Positions 1-9,900 of a DNA stretch of 64,000 bases are shown piece by piece. The stretch is from Methyloceanibacter caenitepidi (lineage in GTDB: Bacteria > Pseudomonadota > Alphaproteobacteria > Rhizobiales > Methyloligellaceae). The DNA lies in assembly GCF_000828475.1 (NCBI RefSeq), contig NZ_AP014648.1, forward strand, positions 930,001 to 994,000, in the 5' to 3' direction. Within the stretch, counting starts at the first letter, position 1. Every line of letters starts with the position of its first letter. The notes under the pieces were generated by a model that saw only the letters and a list, made by a program, of their open reading frames with translations, searched no databases and was not told where the DNA came from. The translations under genes and the position numbers were made by a program.

Positions 1-1480
1 TATGACCGCAACAACGCCGGCGATCCCGTTATCGACCTCGTCACCACCGGTGCTGGTCAATTCATTACGCTCAACAACAGCGGGGACCTGACGTCGCCCG
101 ACGACCGCGGCATCCGCGCCTATAGCCAGGGCCTCAACAGTCCCGTCGATGTTTTCAACACCGGCGATATCGACTCCTACAGGGCAGGCATTTATGCCAA
201 GACCCGGTTCGGCGCGCTCGACGTCTTCAACGCCGGCCATATCACCGGCCTCTATTCCGGTATCCAGGCTGCGACCGGCACGGGTGGGGGCCCCAACAGT
301 CCTCTCAGTCTCATCAACACCGGCGACATCGATCTGCAGCAAGGCACAGCCATCAGCGCGAGTACCTACCAGGCGCAGAGCGAACTCTCTGTGGTCAACA
401 CCGGTGCGTTGACGGGCGCCGAAATAGGGATACTCGCGAATACCGACAACGACGATAGCGATATCGACGTCACCAACCGCGGCAAGATCTCCGTGACCGG
501 GAACAGCACCGACCCCGTCTTCGGCATTAACACCTTTGCATACGGCGCAAACAGTTCGACCACGATTGACAACACGGCCAATATTCGGGCGACGACGTCC
601 TATGGTCGTGGCTTCGGCATTTATGCCCTTTCGGTTGATGACGACAGTGCCGTCACGATCACCAACAACGCCGCCATTAGCGTCGACGCAAAAAATGGCG
701 CCTACGGCATCGTCGGCCTGACGTACGGAGACAACAGCCCCGTTAAAATCGACAACACCGGGGACATCACGGTGACGTCGACGGTAGGGGGCTTCGAGGC
801 CGATGGCATTGACGCAATCACCGATGACGACGACAGCGCCATCACCGTCACCAATAGCGGCGACATCAAAGCCACGAGCCGGTCGTTTGCGGACGGCATC
901 GACGCAGAGTCCGATGGCACGAATAGTTCCATCACCGTCACCAACAGCGGCAACTTGACCATCAAGGCGACGCTTGGGGGTGCTGAAGGCATCGACGCCG
1001 GTGCCTTCGACGACAACAGCGCGGTTGTGGTCATCAACGACGGCAGGATCCATGTCGACGGCTATTATGCGAATGGCATTGATGCGTATTCCACCGACGC
1101 TGGCAGCCCCGTCTCGGTTACAAATCGCGGCGACATTACCGCCAAGGCCAAGCAACGGACGTTGGGCATCTATGCCGGGACCTACGGCGACAACAGCCCG
1201 ATAACCGTCAACAACAGCGGCGACGTCAACGCCACGTCGACGCAAGAGAACGCGGTCGCTATCTCCGCGTACACCTATGGCCGGAACAGCCCGATCAGCA
1301 TCAACAATTCGGGTTCGCTCTACGCCAAGGGCGCCGCCGCCGACACGGGTATCGCCGCGTACAGCTACTACGCCAACAAGACGATGATCACCAACACGGG
1401 TGAGATCGGTGCGGCTTCTCACGTGGCCATTGACGTCAACGGTCAGGGAAGCGCCACGATTTTCAACGCGGGCCTCATCA
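1..1480 (+). repeat. Tandem degenerate passenger repeats
   Basis: Within the autotransporter frame, N-[ST/NR]-G-[DN]-[ILV] recurs about every 30-35 residues, usually followed by a G-I-[DY]-A turn and a D-[DN]-S-[SPA]-[IV] strand. The copies have diverged at DNA level, so this is a protein-level repeat rather than a recent duplication. Confidence 0.7.
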
Positions 1481-3072
1481 CGGGGCTCGTGGATCTGACG
1501 GAACAGAACGACCGCTTCTTCAACCAGGCGGGCGGTGTGTTCGAGACCAAGAAGACGTCGCTGTTCGGCGGCGGCGACGACCTGTTCGTGAACCAATCGG
1601 GCGCGACGGTGCTGGCGGCGACCAATCCGAATGGCCGTGAGATGAGCGGCTTCGAGGGTCTCGAGACCTTCAAGAACGCCGGCGGCACGATCTCGCTGGT
1701 GGACGGCGGTGTAGGCGACACGTTCACCATCGCCAACACGCCGGGCGGCGCGGACCTGAAGTTCGAAGGCGGCGGTTACTTGGCCGTGGATGCGAGCCTC
1801 AGTGGGCCGGGCTCGTCGGCGGACAATTTCATCGTCGACGGCGACGTGACGGGTCAGACCAAGGTGATGGTGAACAACACCAGCACCCAGCCCGGCATCT
1901 TCAACTCACAAGGCATCCCGGTCGTGTTCGTGGAGGGCAAGACGCCGAGCGCGGGCAACTTCGTGCTGGCGGACGGTCCCATCGACACCGGTCTGTTCGA
2001 CTACGACCTGTTCTTTGTGCCCACAGGCAGCGGCTTCTGGGAACTGCGCAGCTTCGTGGGCGCAACCGCTCATGCCCTGCCGAAGCTGCTGACCGCGGCG
2101 CAGGACATCTGGCACGAGACCTCATCCACCTGGTTCGATCGCACGGCGGACCTTCGTGTCGTCCTCAATGGGGGCGGCGCCCCGGCCTATGACGCCGGCA
2201 GCAAGGGATTGGTTGAACCTTCATCAAACGGTCTCACGCCGGGCGTGTGGATCAAGGGCGGCGGCTCGCGCCTCGACAGGCAGGGCAACGCCACCACGCG
2301 GGCCTACGGCAACACGTATAATTACGATCTCGACACCGAGCTCTCCACGATCGACCTGCAGATGGGCGTGGACATGGGCCAGTACGATGTCCTCTCTCAA
2401 GGCGATGTGCTGATCTTCGGCGTGCTCGGCGGCTTTGTGGGCGCCGGGCTCGACTACGACAGCCTCGGCGACAATTTCGACTTCTCCGGCGGCCAGGTCG
2501 GGGCGTATGCGACCTATCTCAAGGGCGGTCTGTTCGTCGACACGCTGCTGAACGTCCACTTGTATGAGATCGACACGCCCAATCTCGGCTTCCCGGACAG
2601 CCTGAACGCCACCACGGTGGGCTTGCGCACCGATGCCGGCTACCGCTTCGGCAGCTTCACCGGCGGGGCCTTCTTCGAGCCGCTCGCCACCATCGAAGTG
2701 ACCTGGGCCGATATCGACGGCTTCAACGTGGGCGGCAATAAAGTCAGCTTCTCGGACGACGCCAATGTCCGTGGCAGGATCGGCGGTCGTGTCGGCACCA
2801 CCACCGAAGCGTGGGAAGGCACCATGATGGAGCCGTTCCTGATCGCGAGCCTGTGGGGGAACCTCTCCGAGGACAACTCCGCCACGCTGGTCTCGTCCGG
2901 CACGACCTTCAACTTCTCCGACGATCTCGACGACGTCTGGGGAGAACTCTCGGCCGGTGTGAACCTCTTCAACTTCTCCCAGACCACCGCCGTGTTCGCC
3001 AAGGTCGACTACACCTTCGGCGAGGACGTGCAAGGCCTCGGCGGCAAAGCCGGCGTGCGCGTCGCTTGGTAG
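1..3072 (+). CDS. Autotransporter-type outer-membrane protein, 5' truncated
   Basis: The reading frame is open from base 1, so the start lies upstream of the window; 1023 codons are visible. The first ~490 residues are a run of imperfect ~30-35-residue repeats built on N-x-G-D-I/V steps and G-I-x-A turns, the pattern of a beta-helical passenger. A less repetitive stretch follows, and the last ~280 residues look like an autotransporter beta-barrel: alternating aromatic and Gly-rich strands, ending in R-V-A-W with a terminal aromatic residue. Family knowledge: such proteins export their own passenger to the cell surface (type V secretion), often for adhesion. The ligand is unknown. The barrel assignment is inferred from pattern, not alignment. 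Confidence 0.8.
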   Translation, partial: YDRNNAGDPVIDLVTTGAGQFITLNNSGDLTSPDDRGIRAYSQGLNSPVDVFNTGDIDSYRAGIYAKTRFGALDVFNAGHITGLYSGIQAATGTGGGPNSPLSLINTGDIDLQQGTAISASTYQAQSELSVVNTGALTGAEIGILANTDNDDSDIDVTNRGKISVTGNSTDPVFGINTFAYGANSSTTIDNTANIRATTSYGRGFGIYALSVDDDSAVTITNNAAISVDAKNGAYGIVGLTYGDNSPVKIDNTGDITVTSTVGGFEADGIDAITDDDDSAITVTNSGDIKATSRSFADGIDAESDGTNSSITVTNSGNLTIKATLGGAEGIDAGAFDDNSAVVVINDGRIHVDGYYANGIDAYSTDAGSPVSVTNRGDITAKAKQRTLGIYAGTYGDNSPITVNNSGDVNATSTQENAVAISAYTYGRNSPISINNSGSLYAKGAAADTGIAAYSYYANKTMITNTGEIGAASHVAIDVNGQGSATIFNAGLITGLVDLTEQNDRFFNQAGGVFETKKTSLFGGGDDLFVNQSGATVLAATNPNGREMSGFEGLETFKNAGGTISLVDGGVGDTFTIANTPGGADLKFEGGGYLAVDASLSGPGSSADNFIVDGDVTGQTKVMVNNTSTQPGIFNSQGIPVVFVEGKTPSAGNFVLADGPIDTGLFDYDLFFVPTGSGFWELRSFVGATAHALPKLLTAAQDIWHETSSTWFDRTADLRVVLNGGGAPAYDAGSKGLVEPSSNGLTPGVWIKGGGSRLDRQGNATTRAYGNTYNYDLDTELSTIDLQMGVDMGQYDVLSQGDVLIFGVLGGFVGAGLDYDSLGDNFDFSGGQVGAYATYLKGGLFVDTLLNVHLYEIDTPNLGFPDSLNATTVGLRTDAGYRFGSFTGGAFFEPLATIEVTWADIDGFNVGGNKVSFSDDANVRGRIGGRVGTTTEAWEGTMMEPFLIASLWGNLSEDNSATLVSSGTTFNFSDDLDDVWGELSAGVNLFNFSQTTAVFAKVDYTFGEDVQGLGGKAGVRVAW

Positions 3073-3280
3073 GTCTTGCGACCGCAATGGCACGCAGGGC
3101 ACCTGCCGAGCCCTCGGTCTCGGTTCGGGGGCTGACCCAGAGCAGACAGTCGGCGCTCCAGACTTCGAAAGCGGCCTTTCGCTGTGCTAAAGCTCCGGAT
3201 CTCGGAATTAGATTCCGAACTGTGCATTAGAGGCTCGTTGGGTTACCGGCGGCCGCCTGGCGAGAGTTCTTGGCGGAAGA

Positions 3281-4354
3281 ATGACGCAAACGACGAACAC
3301 TTGGCTCGTAAGGGCGGCCATTGTTGCGATGGTCGCTGGTGCCGCTTACGTGCTGTGGCAGAACTTGCGCTCTGACGGGCCGCCCGAAGGCTTTGCCGAG
3401 GGTAACGGCCGCATCGAGGCGACGGAAATCGACGTCGCCACCAAAATCGCCGGCCGGGTCGAGAAGATTGACGTTCGCGAAGGCGACTTTGTCGATGCCG
3501 GCCAGGTGCTCGCGGTGATGGATACGGAGGTGCTCGACGCGCAGCTCCGCGAGGCGGATGCCGAACTCCGGCGCGCGAAGGTAGGGGTCAAGACCGCCGA
3601 GAGCCAAGTCTCGCAGCGCGAAGCGGAGAAGACAGCCGCCGAGGCCTTGGTGGCCCAGCGCGAAGCCGAGTTGGACGCGGCGGCCAAACGTTTGGCTCGC
3701 TCCGAAGAACTGGTCCCGAAAGGGGCGACCTCGGTCCAGGTTCTCGACGACCGCCGGGCGGCGTACGAAGGCGCCAAAGCGGCGGTCGCGGCCGCGAAGG
3801 CGCAAGTGTCCGCGGCGGAGGCGGCGATCGGGCTTGCGCAGTCGCAGGTCATTAGCGCCCATGCGGCGGTGGATGCGACCCAAGCCACGATCGAACGTAT
3901 CAAGGCGGACATCGACGACAGCACGCTGCGCTCGCCGCGCTATGGCCGCGTGCAATACCGCGTCGCCGAGCCGGGCGAGGTGCTGGCGGCGGGCGGCACC
4001 GTGGTCAATCTCATCGATCTCAGGGACGTCTACATGACCCTCTTCCTGCCCACGATCGACGCGGGCCGGGTGAAGCTCGGAGCGGAAGCGCGGGTCATCC
4101 TCGATGCCGCCCCACAATATGTCATCCCCGCGAACGTGTCCTTCGTGGCGGACGTGGCGCAGTTCACGCCGAAGACGGTGGAGACGGAAGAAGAGCGCCT
4201 GAAGCTGATGTTCCGTATCAAGGCGCGCATTGATCCGGCCCTTCTCGAGAAGCATGTCCGCGACGTCAAGACCGGGCTTCCGGGCATCGCCTATGTCCAG
4301 CTCGACCCGGATATCCCCTGGCCCGACGATCTGAAGGTGCGTCTCCCCGAATGA
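3281..4354 (+). CDS. yhiI: HlyD-family membrane fusion protein (YhiI-like)
   Basis: 357 aa. An N-terminal membrane anchor (residues ~8-26) is followed by a biotinyl-lipoyl-like segment with A-T-K-I-A-G-R-V, a long Ala/Glu/Gln-rich coiled-coil hairpin (~90-210), then a second lipoyl half and a beta-barrel. It is the periplasmic adaptor of an ABC exporter. The start ATG has GGCGGAAGA just upstream. The stop overlaps the next start by 4 nt (ATGA), showing translational coupling. The order and sizes of this and the next two genes match the E. coli yhiI-rbbA-yhhJ operon, the basis for the name. The substrate is unknown. Confidence 0.85.
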   Translation: MTQTTNTWLVRAAIVAMVAGAAYVLWQNLRSDGPPEGFAEGNGRIEATEIDVATKIAGRVEKIDVREGDFVDAGQVLAVMDTEVLDAQLREADAELRRAKVGVKTAESQVSQREAEKTAAEALVAQREAELDAAAKRLARSEELVPKGATSVQVLDDRRAAYEGAKAAVAAAKAQVSAAEAAIGLAQSQVISAHAAVDATQATIERIKADIDDSTLRSPRYGRVQYRVAEPGEVLAAGGTVVNLIDLRDVYMTLFLPTIDAGRVKLGAEARVILDAAPQYVIPANVSFVADVAQFTPKTVETEEERLKLMFRIKARIDPALLEKHVRDVKTGLPGIAYVQLDPDIPWPDDLKVRLPE

Positions 4355-7146
4355 GCGCGCCGCCCCCTCACGCCGATGGGCCGGGGACAGCGGCTGCCCC
4401 CGTGGCGCGATTGCAAGGCGTGCGGTTGCGCTACGGCAAGGCGCAAGCACTCGCAGGCATCGACCTCGATCTGCCCGCTGGTGTGATGGTTGGTCTTCTC
4501 GGACCTGACGGCATCGGCAAGTCGAGCCTTTTGTCGCTGATTGCCGGCGCGCGCGCGATCCAGCAGGGCCAAGTAGAGGTGCTTGGCGGCAGCATGGCCA
4601 AGGCCGGCCATCGGCGGCGCGTCTGTCCGCGCATTGCCTACATGCCCCAAGGACTCGGCAAGAACCTCTACCCGACCTTGTCGGTCGCCGAGAATATCGA
4701 CTTCTTTGCCGCGCTGTTTGGCCACGCTCGCGCCGAGCGGGAACGGCGCATCGCCCTTCTCACCAAAAGCACGGGACTGGCCCCCTTCGTCGACAGACCT
4801 GCCGGCAAGCTCTCCGGCGGCATGAAGCAGAAGCTCGGCCTGTGTTGCGCGCTCGTGCACGATCCGGACCTTCTCATCCTCGACGAGCCGACCACCGGCG
4901 TCGATCCGCTGTCGCGCCGGCAGTTCTGGCGCATGATCGACGACATTCGCTGCGACCGCCCGGGCATGAGCGTCGTGGTCGCCACCGCCTATATGGAAGA
5001 AGCGGCGCGCTTCGATTGGCTGGTGGCGATGGATGCGGGCACCGTGCTCGCCACGGGCACGCCGGAAGAACTTGTCGCCCGCACCGGCACGGACTCACTG
5101 GAAGCGGCGTTCATCGAGCTTCTCCCCGACGAGAAACGGCGCGCCTACAAGCCCGTCTCCATCCCGCCGCGTCCATCCGACGATCACGAGACGGCGATCG
5201 AGGCAAAAGACCTGACGAAACGGTTCGGCGACTTCACCGCCGTCGATCACGTGAGCTTCGAGATTCAACGCAGCGAGATCTTCGGCTTTCTGGGCTCGAA
5301 CGGCTGCGGCAAGACCACGACCATGAAGATGCTGACGGGTCTGCTACCGCCGAGCGAGGGCCAGGCTTGGCTTTTCGGCCATAGCTTGGATCCGCACGAC
5401 CTCGCCACGCGGCGCCGCGTCGGCTACATGTCCCAATCGTTCTCGCTCTACACCGAGCTCACCGTCCGGCAGAACCTCGAGCTGCATGCGCGGCTGTTCG
5501 AAGTGCCGGAAGATGAGATTTCCGCCCGCGTCCAGGAAATGGTGGAGCGCTTTGCACTTGCCGGCGTAATCGATGCCTATCCGGCCGCGCTGCCGCTCGG
5601 TCATCGACAGCGCCTGTCGCTCGCCGTGGCCATGATCCACAAGCCGGAAATGCTGATCCTAGACGAACCGACCTCGGGCGTCGATCCGATCGCACGCGAT
5701 GCCTTCTGGCAGATGCTGGTTGACCTCTCGCGCCGTGATGGTGTGACCATCTTCATCTCCACGCACTTCATGAACGAGGCGCAGCGCTGCGATCGCATCT
5801 CGCTGATGCATGCGGGCAAAGTGCTGATCACCGAGGCGCCCGACGAGCTCGTCCGCGCGTGCGGCGTCGACACGCTGGAAGACGCCTTCATCCACTATCT
5901 GGAAGAGGCTGTCGCAAACGAGCCGGCGGACGAGAAGGCCGAGGCAGAAGCCGAGAAAGCATTGGCAGAGACGATGCGCTGGCCCGAGCCAAAGCCGAGG
6001 ACCGGCTTCTGGAGCGGCCATATCAATCTACGCCGTCTGCTCAGCTACACGAAACGCGAAGGGCTCGAACTGCGCCGCGACCCGATCCGGCTGACGTTGG
6101 CGATGATCGGCAGCGCCATTCTCATGCTGGTGATGGGATACGGGATCAACCTCGATGTGGAGGACCTGACCTTCGCGGTGCTCGATCGCGACCAGACCGC
6201 CCTCAGCCAGGACTACGCCTTCAACCTTACGGGCTCACGCTACTTCGTCGAGAAACCGCCCATCGTCGGCTACGAGGACCTAGACAGGCGGATGCGCTCC
6301 GGCGAACTCAGTCTCGCCATCGAGATTCCGCCGAACTTCGCTCGCGATATCGCGCGGGGGCGCGATGTTTCTGTGGCGGCTTGGCTGGATGGCGCCATGC
6401 CGACCCGCGGGGAAACCGCGCGTGGCTATGTGGAAGGCATGCACGCCCTGTGGCTTGCGGAGAAAGCCCGGCAGGCCGGGGCGGAAGACGCCCATTCGGG
6501 GCTCGCCAACGTCGAAATACGATTCCGCTACAATCCGGACGTCCGCAGCGTGGTGGCTATGGTGCCGGGCATCATCCCGCTGCTTCTGATGCTGATCCCG
6601 TCCATGCTGACCGCGCTTAGTGTCGTGCGCGAGAAGGAGCTCGGCTCCATCGTCAATTTCTACGTGACGCCGACCACGCGGCTCGAGTTTCTGATCGGAA
6701 AGCAAATCCCGTATATCGTGCTCGCCATGTTGAGCTTCTTCGTGCTTGTCATCCTGGCCGTGACCGTGTTCGGCGTCCCGCTCAAGGGAAGCTTACTGAC
6801 ACTGGTCGGCGCAGGGGTGCTCTACGCCGGAGCGGCGACCGGTTTGGGACTGCTCATCTCCACCTTCATGCGTAGCCAGATCGCGGCGATCTTCGGGACC
6901 GCGGTGCTCACGCTCCTGCCGGCGGTGAGCTTCTCGGGCATGATCGATCCGGTTTCATCGCTCGAAGGGCTCGGACGCGTCATCGGCGAGATCTACCCGA
7001 CCTCGCATTTTCTGACCATCTCACGCGGCGTGTTCTCCAAGGCCCTGAGTTTCTCTGACCTGCACGCGCCGTTCCTCGCGCTGGCGGTTGCGAGCCCGGT
7101 GCTGCTCTTCGCGGCAACCATGCTGCTCAAAAAGCAGGAGCGCTGA
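4351..7146 (+). CDS. rbbA: ABC transporter, two ATPase domains fused to a permease (RbbA-like)
   Basis: 931 aa. ATPase domain 1 (~20-235) has Walker A G-P-D-G-I-G-K-S, signature L-S-G-G-M and Walker B L-L-I-L-D-E-P. ATPase domain 2 (~280-510) has G-S-N-G-C-G-K-T-T and M-L-I-L-D-E-P, but its signature is degenerate (L-P-L-G-H-R-Q-R). A charged linker leads to an ABC-2 permease (~565-931) with an N-terminal membrane helix, a large extracytoplasmic domain and five to six C-terminal helices. The length is close to RbbA (about 911 aa in E. coli). It should form one half of an exporter with the adjacent adaptor and permease. E. coli RbbA was named for ribosome association; that role cannot be read from this sequence. 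Confidence 0.87.
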   Translation: MSAPPPHADGPGTAAAPVARLQGVRLRYGKAQALAGIDLDLPAGVMVGLLGPDGIGKSSLLSLIAGARAIQQGQVEVLGGSMAKAGHRRRVCPRIAYMPQGLGKNLYPTLSVAENIDFFAALFGHARAERERRIALLTKSTGLAPFVDRPAGKLSGGMKQKLGLCCALVHDPDLLILDEPTTGVDPLSRRQFWRMIDDIRCDRPGMSVVVATAYMEEAARFDWLVAMDAGTVLATGTPEELVARTGTDSLEAAFIELLPDEKRRAYKPVSIPPRPSDDHETAIEAKDLTKRFGDFTAVDHVSFEIQRSEIFGFLGSNGCGKTTTMKMLTGLLPPSEGQAWLFGHSLDPHDLATRRRVGYMSQSFSLYTELTVRQNLELHARLFEVPEDEISARVQEMVERFALAGVIDAYPAALPLGHRQRLSLAVAMIHKPEMLILDEPTSGVDPIARDAFWQMLVDLSRRDGVTIFISTHFMNEAQRCDRISLMHAGKVLITEAPDELVRACGVDTLEDAFIHYLEEAVANEPADEKAEAEAEKALAETMRWPEPKPRTGFWSGHINLRRLLSYTKREGLELRRDPIRLTLAMIGSAILMLVMGYGINLDVEDLTFAVLDRDQTALSQDYAFNLTGSRYFVEKPPIVGYEDLDRRMRSGELSLAIEIPPNFARDIARGRDVSVAAWLDGAMPTRGETARGYVEGMHALWLAEKARQAGAEDAHSGLANVEIRFRYNPDVRSVVAMVPGIIPLLLMLIPSMLTALSVVREKELGSIVNFYVTPTTRLEFLIGKQIPYIVLAMLSFFVLVILAVTVFGVPLKGSLLTLVGAGVLYAGAATGLGLLISTFMRSQIAAIFGTAVLTLLPAVSFSGMIDPVSSLEGLGRVIGEIYPTSHFLTISRGVFSKALSFSDLHAPFLALAVASPVLLFAATMLLKKQER

Positions 7147-7148
7147 TC

Positions 7149-8270
7149 ATGCGGGTAGGGCACGTCTGGGTTCTCGGCATCAAGGAGCTGCGCAGTCTCG
7201 CGCGCGATCGCGGCATGCTCGTCCTGATCGTTTATGCCTTTACGCTCGCCGTATACGCATCTGCCACGGCCATTCCGGAGACGCTTCATCGCGCGCAAAT
7301 CGCCGTTGTCGACGAGGACCGGTCGCCGCTGTCCAATCGAATCGTCAGTGCGTTCTATCCGCCTTATTTCAAGACGCCTGCCCTCATTACCCATGCCGAG
7401 ATGGATGAACGGCTCGATGCTGGGCTCGATACGTTTGCGCTCGATATCCCGCCCAACTTCCAGCGCGATGTGCTGGCGGGGCACGGCGCGACCGTCCAAC
7501 TCAACGTCGATGCGACGCGCATGAGCCAAGCCTTCACCGGCAGCAACTACGTTAACACGATCGTCAGCGACGAGGTGCGCGCTTTCGTCGAGCGCTATCG
7601 CGAGACCTACGAGTCGCCCGTAGGGCTGACATTGCGGGCCCGCTTCAATCCGGAGCTGACCCAGTCCTGGTTCGGCGCGATCATGGAGATCATCGACAAC
7701 ATCACGATGCTCGCCATCGTACTGACGGGCGCGGCGCTCATTCGCGAGCGCGAGCACGGTACTGTCGAGCATCTCCTCGTCATGCCCGTCACGCCGTTTG
7801 AGATCATGGCGAGCAAGGTCTGGGCGATGGGCGCCGTGGTGCTGGTGGCCTGCGCTGTGGCGCTCATCTTCGTCGTACAAGGCATGCTCGACGTGCCGCT
7901 TCAGGGCTCGCTGAGCCTATTTCTGGTGGGCGCAGCCCTACAACTCTTCGCCACCACGTCGCTCGGCATTCTGCTCGCGACCTTTGCGCGTTCGATGCCA
8001 CAGTTCGGCCTGCTACTGATCCTCATCCTTTTGCCGCTGCAAATGCTCTCCGGAGGCGTCACGCCGCGCGAAAGCATGCCGGAAGGGATTCAGATGCTGA
8101 TGCTCGCAACCCCGAATACCCATTTCGTGCTGGCGGCTCAAGCGATCCTTTTTCGCGGTGCCGGCCTCGATGTGGTTTGGCCCCAGTTCCTCGCGCTTGC
8201 AGGGATCGGGCTCGTCATGTTCGGCATCTCGTTGCGCCGATTCCGCACCAAGCTCGGCACCATGGTCTAG
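7149..8270 (+). CDS. yhhJ: ABC-2 type permease (YhhJ-like)
   Basis: 373 aa with an N-terminal membrane helix (~20-40), a periplasmic domain (~45-175) and a C-terminal block of about five helices, the ABC-2 permease layout. The R-E-R-E-H-G-T-V-E-H segment before the core helices is typical of the family. AGGAG lies 8 nt before the ATG, and only 2 nt separate it from the preceding stop, so the three genes form one operon. It probably pairs with the permease half fused to the RbbA-like ATPase. The substrate is unknown. Confidence 0.85.
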   Translation: MRVGHVWVLGIKELRSLARDRGMLVLIVYAFTLAVYASATAIPETLHRAQIAVVDEDRSPLSNRIVSAFYPPYFKTPALITHAEMDERLDAGLDTFALDIPPNFQRDVLAGHGATVQLNVDATRMSQAFTGSNYVNTIVSDEVRAFVERYRETYESPVGLTLRARFNPELTQSWFGAIMEIIDNITMLAIVLTGAALIREREHGTVEHLLVMPVTPFEIMASKVWAMGAVVLVACAVALIFVVQGMLDVPLQGSLSLFLVGAALQLFATTSLGILLATFARSMPQFGLLLILILLPLQMLSGGVTPRESMPEGIQMLMLATPNTHFVLAAQAILFRGAGLDVVWPQFLALAGIGLVMFGISLRRFRTKLGTMV

Positions 8271-8583
8271 GCATCGCCACGATGCTCACTCGTCCAGTCA
8301 AACGGGCGGCTTATCCTCCAGTTGCTGCTTGACCGATGGCGGTCTCGATCGCGCGGCCGGAGACGTCGGCCGATCGCACAAACCGGACGTGGCCTCGCCA
8401 ACGCACGAGAAGAGCTAATGACTCTAATGGGGACTTCAGCGGAAAAATCTTACTCTGATGGTCGATGCTGCGTCTTGAACGGGACCAGGGCGTGCTTACT
8501 TTGGGAAAGAAACTATAATTCAGGCAGTTGCCTGGGCATTACGAGTTGCTTGTGTTTTGCCCGAGGTCAGGGATAACGGTTGG
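8271..8583. other. Intergenic region before the Crp/Fnr regulator
   Basis: A 313-base stretch without a convincing gene; short open frames here lack ribosome sites and coding character. It begins with a weak 6-bp hairpin (GCATCG-CCA-CGATGC). A TATAAT hexamer at 8514-8519 could be a -10 element for the downstream regulator, but I see no good -35 at proper spacing. Confidence 0.4.
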
Positions 8584-9393
8584 ATGTTGATCGAACACAA
8601 GGTTTTGTCCTCCCTGCGTGAGGATGGGCCGCGTCCGGGCAATGCGCTGCTGCAGTCCCTGCCAGTGCACGAGCTTGCTGTTCTGATGCCTCTTCTCGAA
8701 CGCGTGCCCCTCGCGCCTCGCCGGGTGTTGCAGCATGCCGGACTTCCTATCGAGCATCTGTTCTTCGTTGAATCCGGCCTCGTCTCTGTGCTCGCCAAGG
8801 TGGACGGGCGCAGCGGCGCGGAGGTGTTGCTGATCGGCCATGACGGCGCGGTCGGAGCCACAGTTATGCTCGGCGGCGACACGTCCGATCTAACCTATTT
8901 CGTTCAGATCGGCGGTAGTGCCTTGCGGCTAAGCGTCGATGATCTCAATCGAGTTGCGCCGGAAGTGCCGACCCTAAGCCAAGCCCTGAAGGGCTATCTG
9001 CATTTGTGCTTGATGCAAAGCTCTCAAAGCGCGGCGTGCAGTTTGCGTCACGCGTTTGTCCCTCGCCTGGCGCGCTGGCTGCTTGACGCGCGAGATCGCA
9101 GCGGGCTCGACCGTCTGCCTATTACCCAGGATTTGTTGGCCCGCAGCCTTGGCGTGCACCGTCCAACCGTGTCATGCGCGGTCAAGGATTTCGAGTCCGC
9201 CGGCGTTTGCGCGAAGGATCGGGGCGTTGTGCACATCGTCGACAGGCTCAAACTGGAACGCGTCGCCTGCCACTGTTACCGGTTCTTGCGTGCTCAATCA
9301 GACAAATGGGAACGGTCGAAGGTGAAGCGAAAGATTGTCATCGCCATGTCCTCCATGTTGGCCGCACTCGAAGCCGAGCTTCTCGCGAGCTAA
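8584..9393 (+). CDS. Crp/Fnr-family transcriptional regulator
   Basis: 269 aa from the ATG at 8584; a TTG 27 bases upstream is possible but has no ribosome site. Residues ~25-140 form a cyclic-nucleotide-binding-like beta-roll (F-F-V-E-S-G-L-V pattern). The C-terminal winged helix (~150-225) carries a helix-turn-helix around Q-D-L-L-A-R-S-L-G-V-H-R-P-T-V. There is no N-terminal Cys cluster, so it is not a classical oxygen-sensing Fnr. Residues 225-269 form a basic helical tail beyond the usual fold. The effector and regulon are unknown. A strong hairpin follows the stop. Confidence 0.85.
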   Translation: MLIEHKVLSSLREDGPRPGNALLQSLPVHELAVLMPLLERVPLAPRRVLQHAGLPIEHLFFVESGLVSVLAKVDGRSGAEVLLIGHDGAVGATVMLGGDTSDLTYFVQIGGSALRLSVDDLNRVAPEVPTLSQALKGYLHLCLMQSSQSAACSLRHAFVPRLARWLLDARDRSGLDRLPITQDLLARSLGVHRPTVSCAVKDFESAGVCAKDRGVVHIVDRLKLERVACHCYRFLRAQSDKWERSKVKRKIVIAMSSMLAALEAELLAS

Positions 9394-9433
9394 TGCGTGG
9401 CGCCCGTGGGGAGAGTCACCAGGGCGCCACGCA
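9394..9433. terminator. Hairpin between convergent genes
   Basis: A perfect 12-bp inverted repeat, TGCGTGGCGCCC at 9394-9405 and its complement at 9422-9433, with a 16-nt loop that can itself pair in part. It sits between the converging Crp/Fnr gene and the small secreted protein gene. There is no long U tract, so it may stop transcription weakly in either direction. Confidence 0.6.
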
Positions 9434-9445
9434 AACATTGCGCCG

Positions 9446-9727
9446 TTAGCCTACGACGACGCCCTCACACTTTTCGTCCTTGATCTCCGCAAGTGCCGCT
9501 TTTGCATCGTCCATGGTGGCGTAGCCATCAGTATTCGCGATGGCCGTCTTGCCGGCGCTCAGTTCCGTCCCCGGAATATCGAGGATGACAGAGCACATTC
9601 CGACCGTGTCGATGGTGACGAAGTACTTCTCGTCAGCCGCCGAAGCTGGTGCCGTCATGCCGATGGCCAGAAGGCCAACAGCCAGAGCACTGGTGCCAAA
9701 CACACGCGTCGCGACAGATTTTTTCAT
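9446..9727 (-). CDS. Small secreted protein of unknown function
   Basis: 93 aa. A clear Sec signal peptide (M-K-K-S... ending near A-S-A-A) gives a mature protein of about 60 residues with two Cys, one central (G-M-C-S) and one near the C terminus (E-K-C-E-G), which could form a disulfide. The start is chosen at the ATG with GGAGG 11 nt upstream, which also places the signal peptide at the N terminus; the frame extends upstream but that part looks non-coding. No family recognised. Confidence 0.7.
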   Translation of the reverse strand: MKKSVATRVFGTSALAVGLLAIGMTAPASAADEKYFVTIDTVGMCSVILDIPGTELSAGKTAIANTDGYATMDDAKAALAEIKDEKCEGVVVG

Positions 9728-9900
9728 GCTTCGCATTTCCTCCAAGTTATTGAACGGAGCTCTTACGAGCCAGCGATATGCATGTAGTCTCTCCCTCGGA
9801 GGTGCAAAGGCAGACGGTCCCTTGAGTCGGTATGCTAGATGACGGAGTTCGGTCACAACCGCCGCCCGGGAACCGCCTCTGCCGACCGAACTTGAAAGCG

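Noticed and set aside
8475..8519. Standard sigma-70 promoter for the Crp/Fnr gene
   Set aside because: TTGAAC and TATAAT are both present but 33 nt apart, far from the 16-18 nt spacing.
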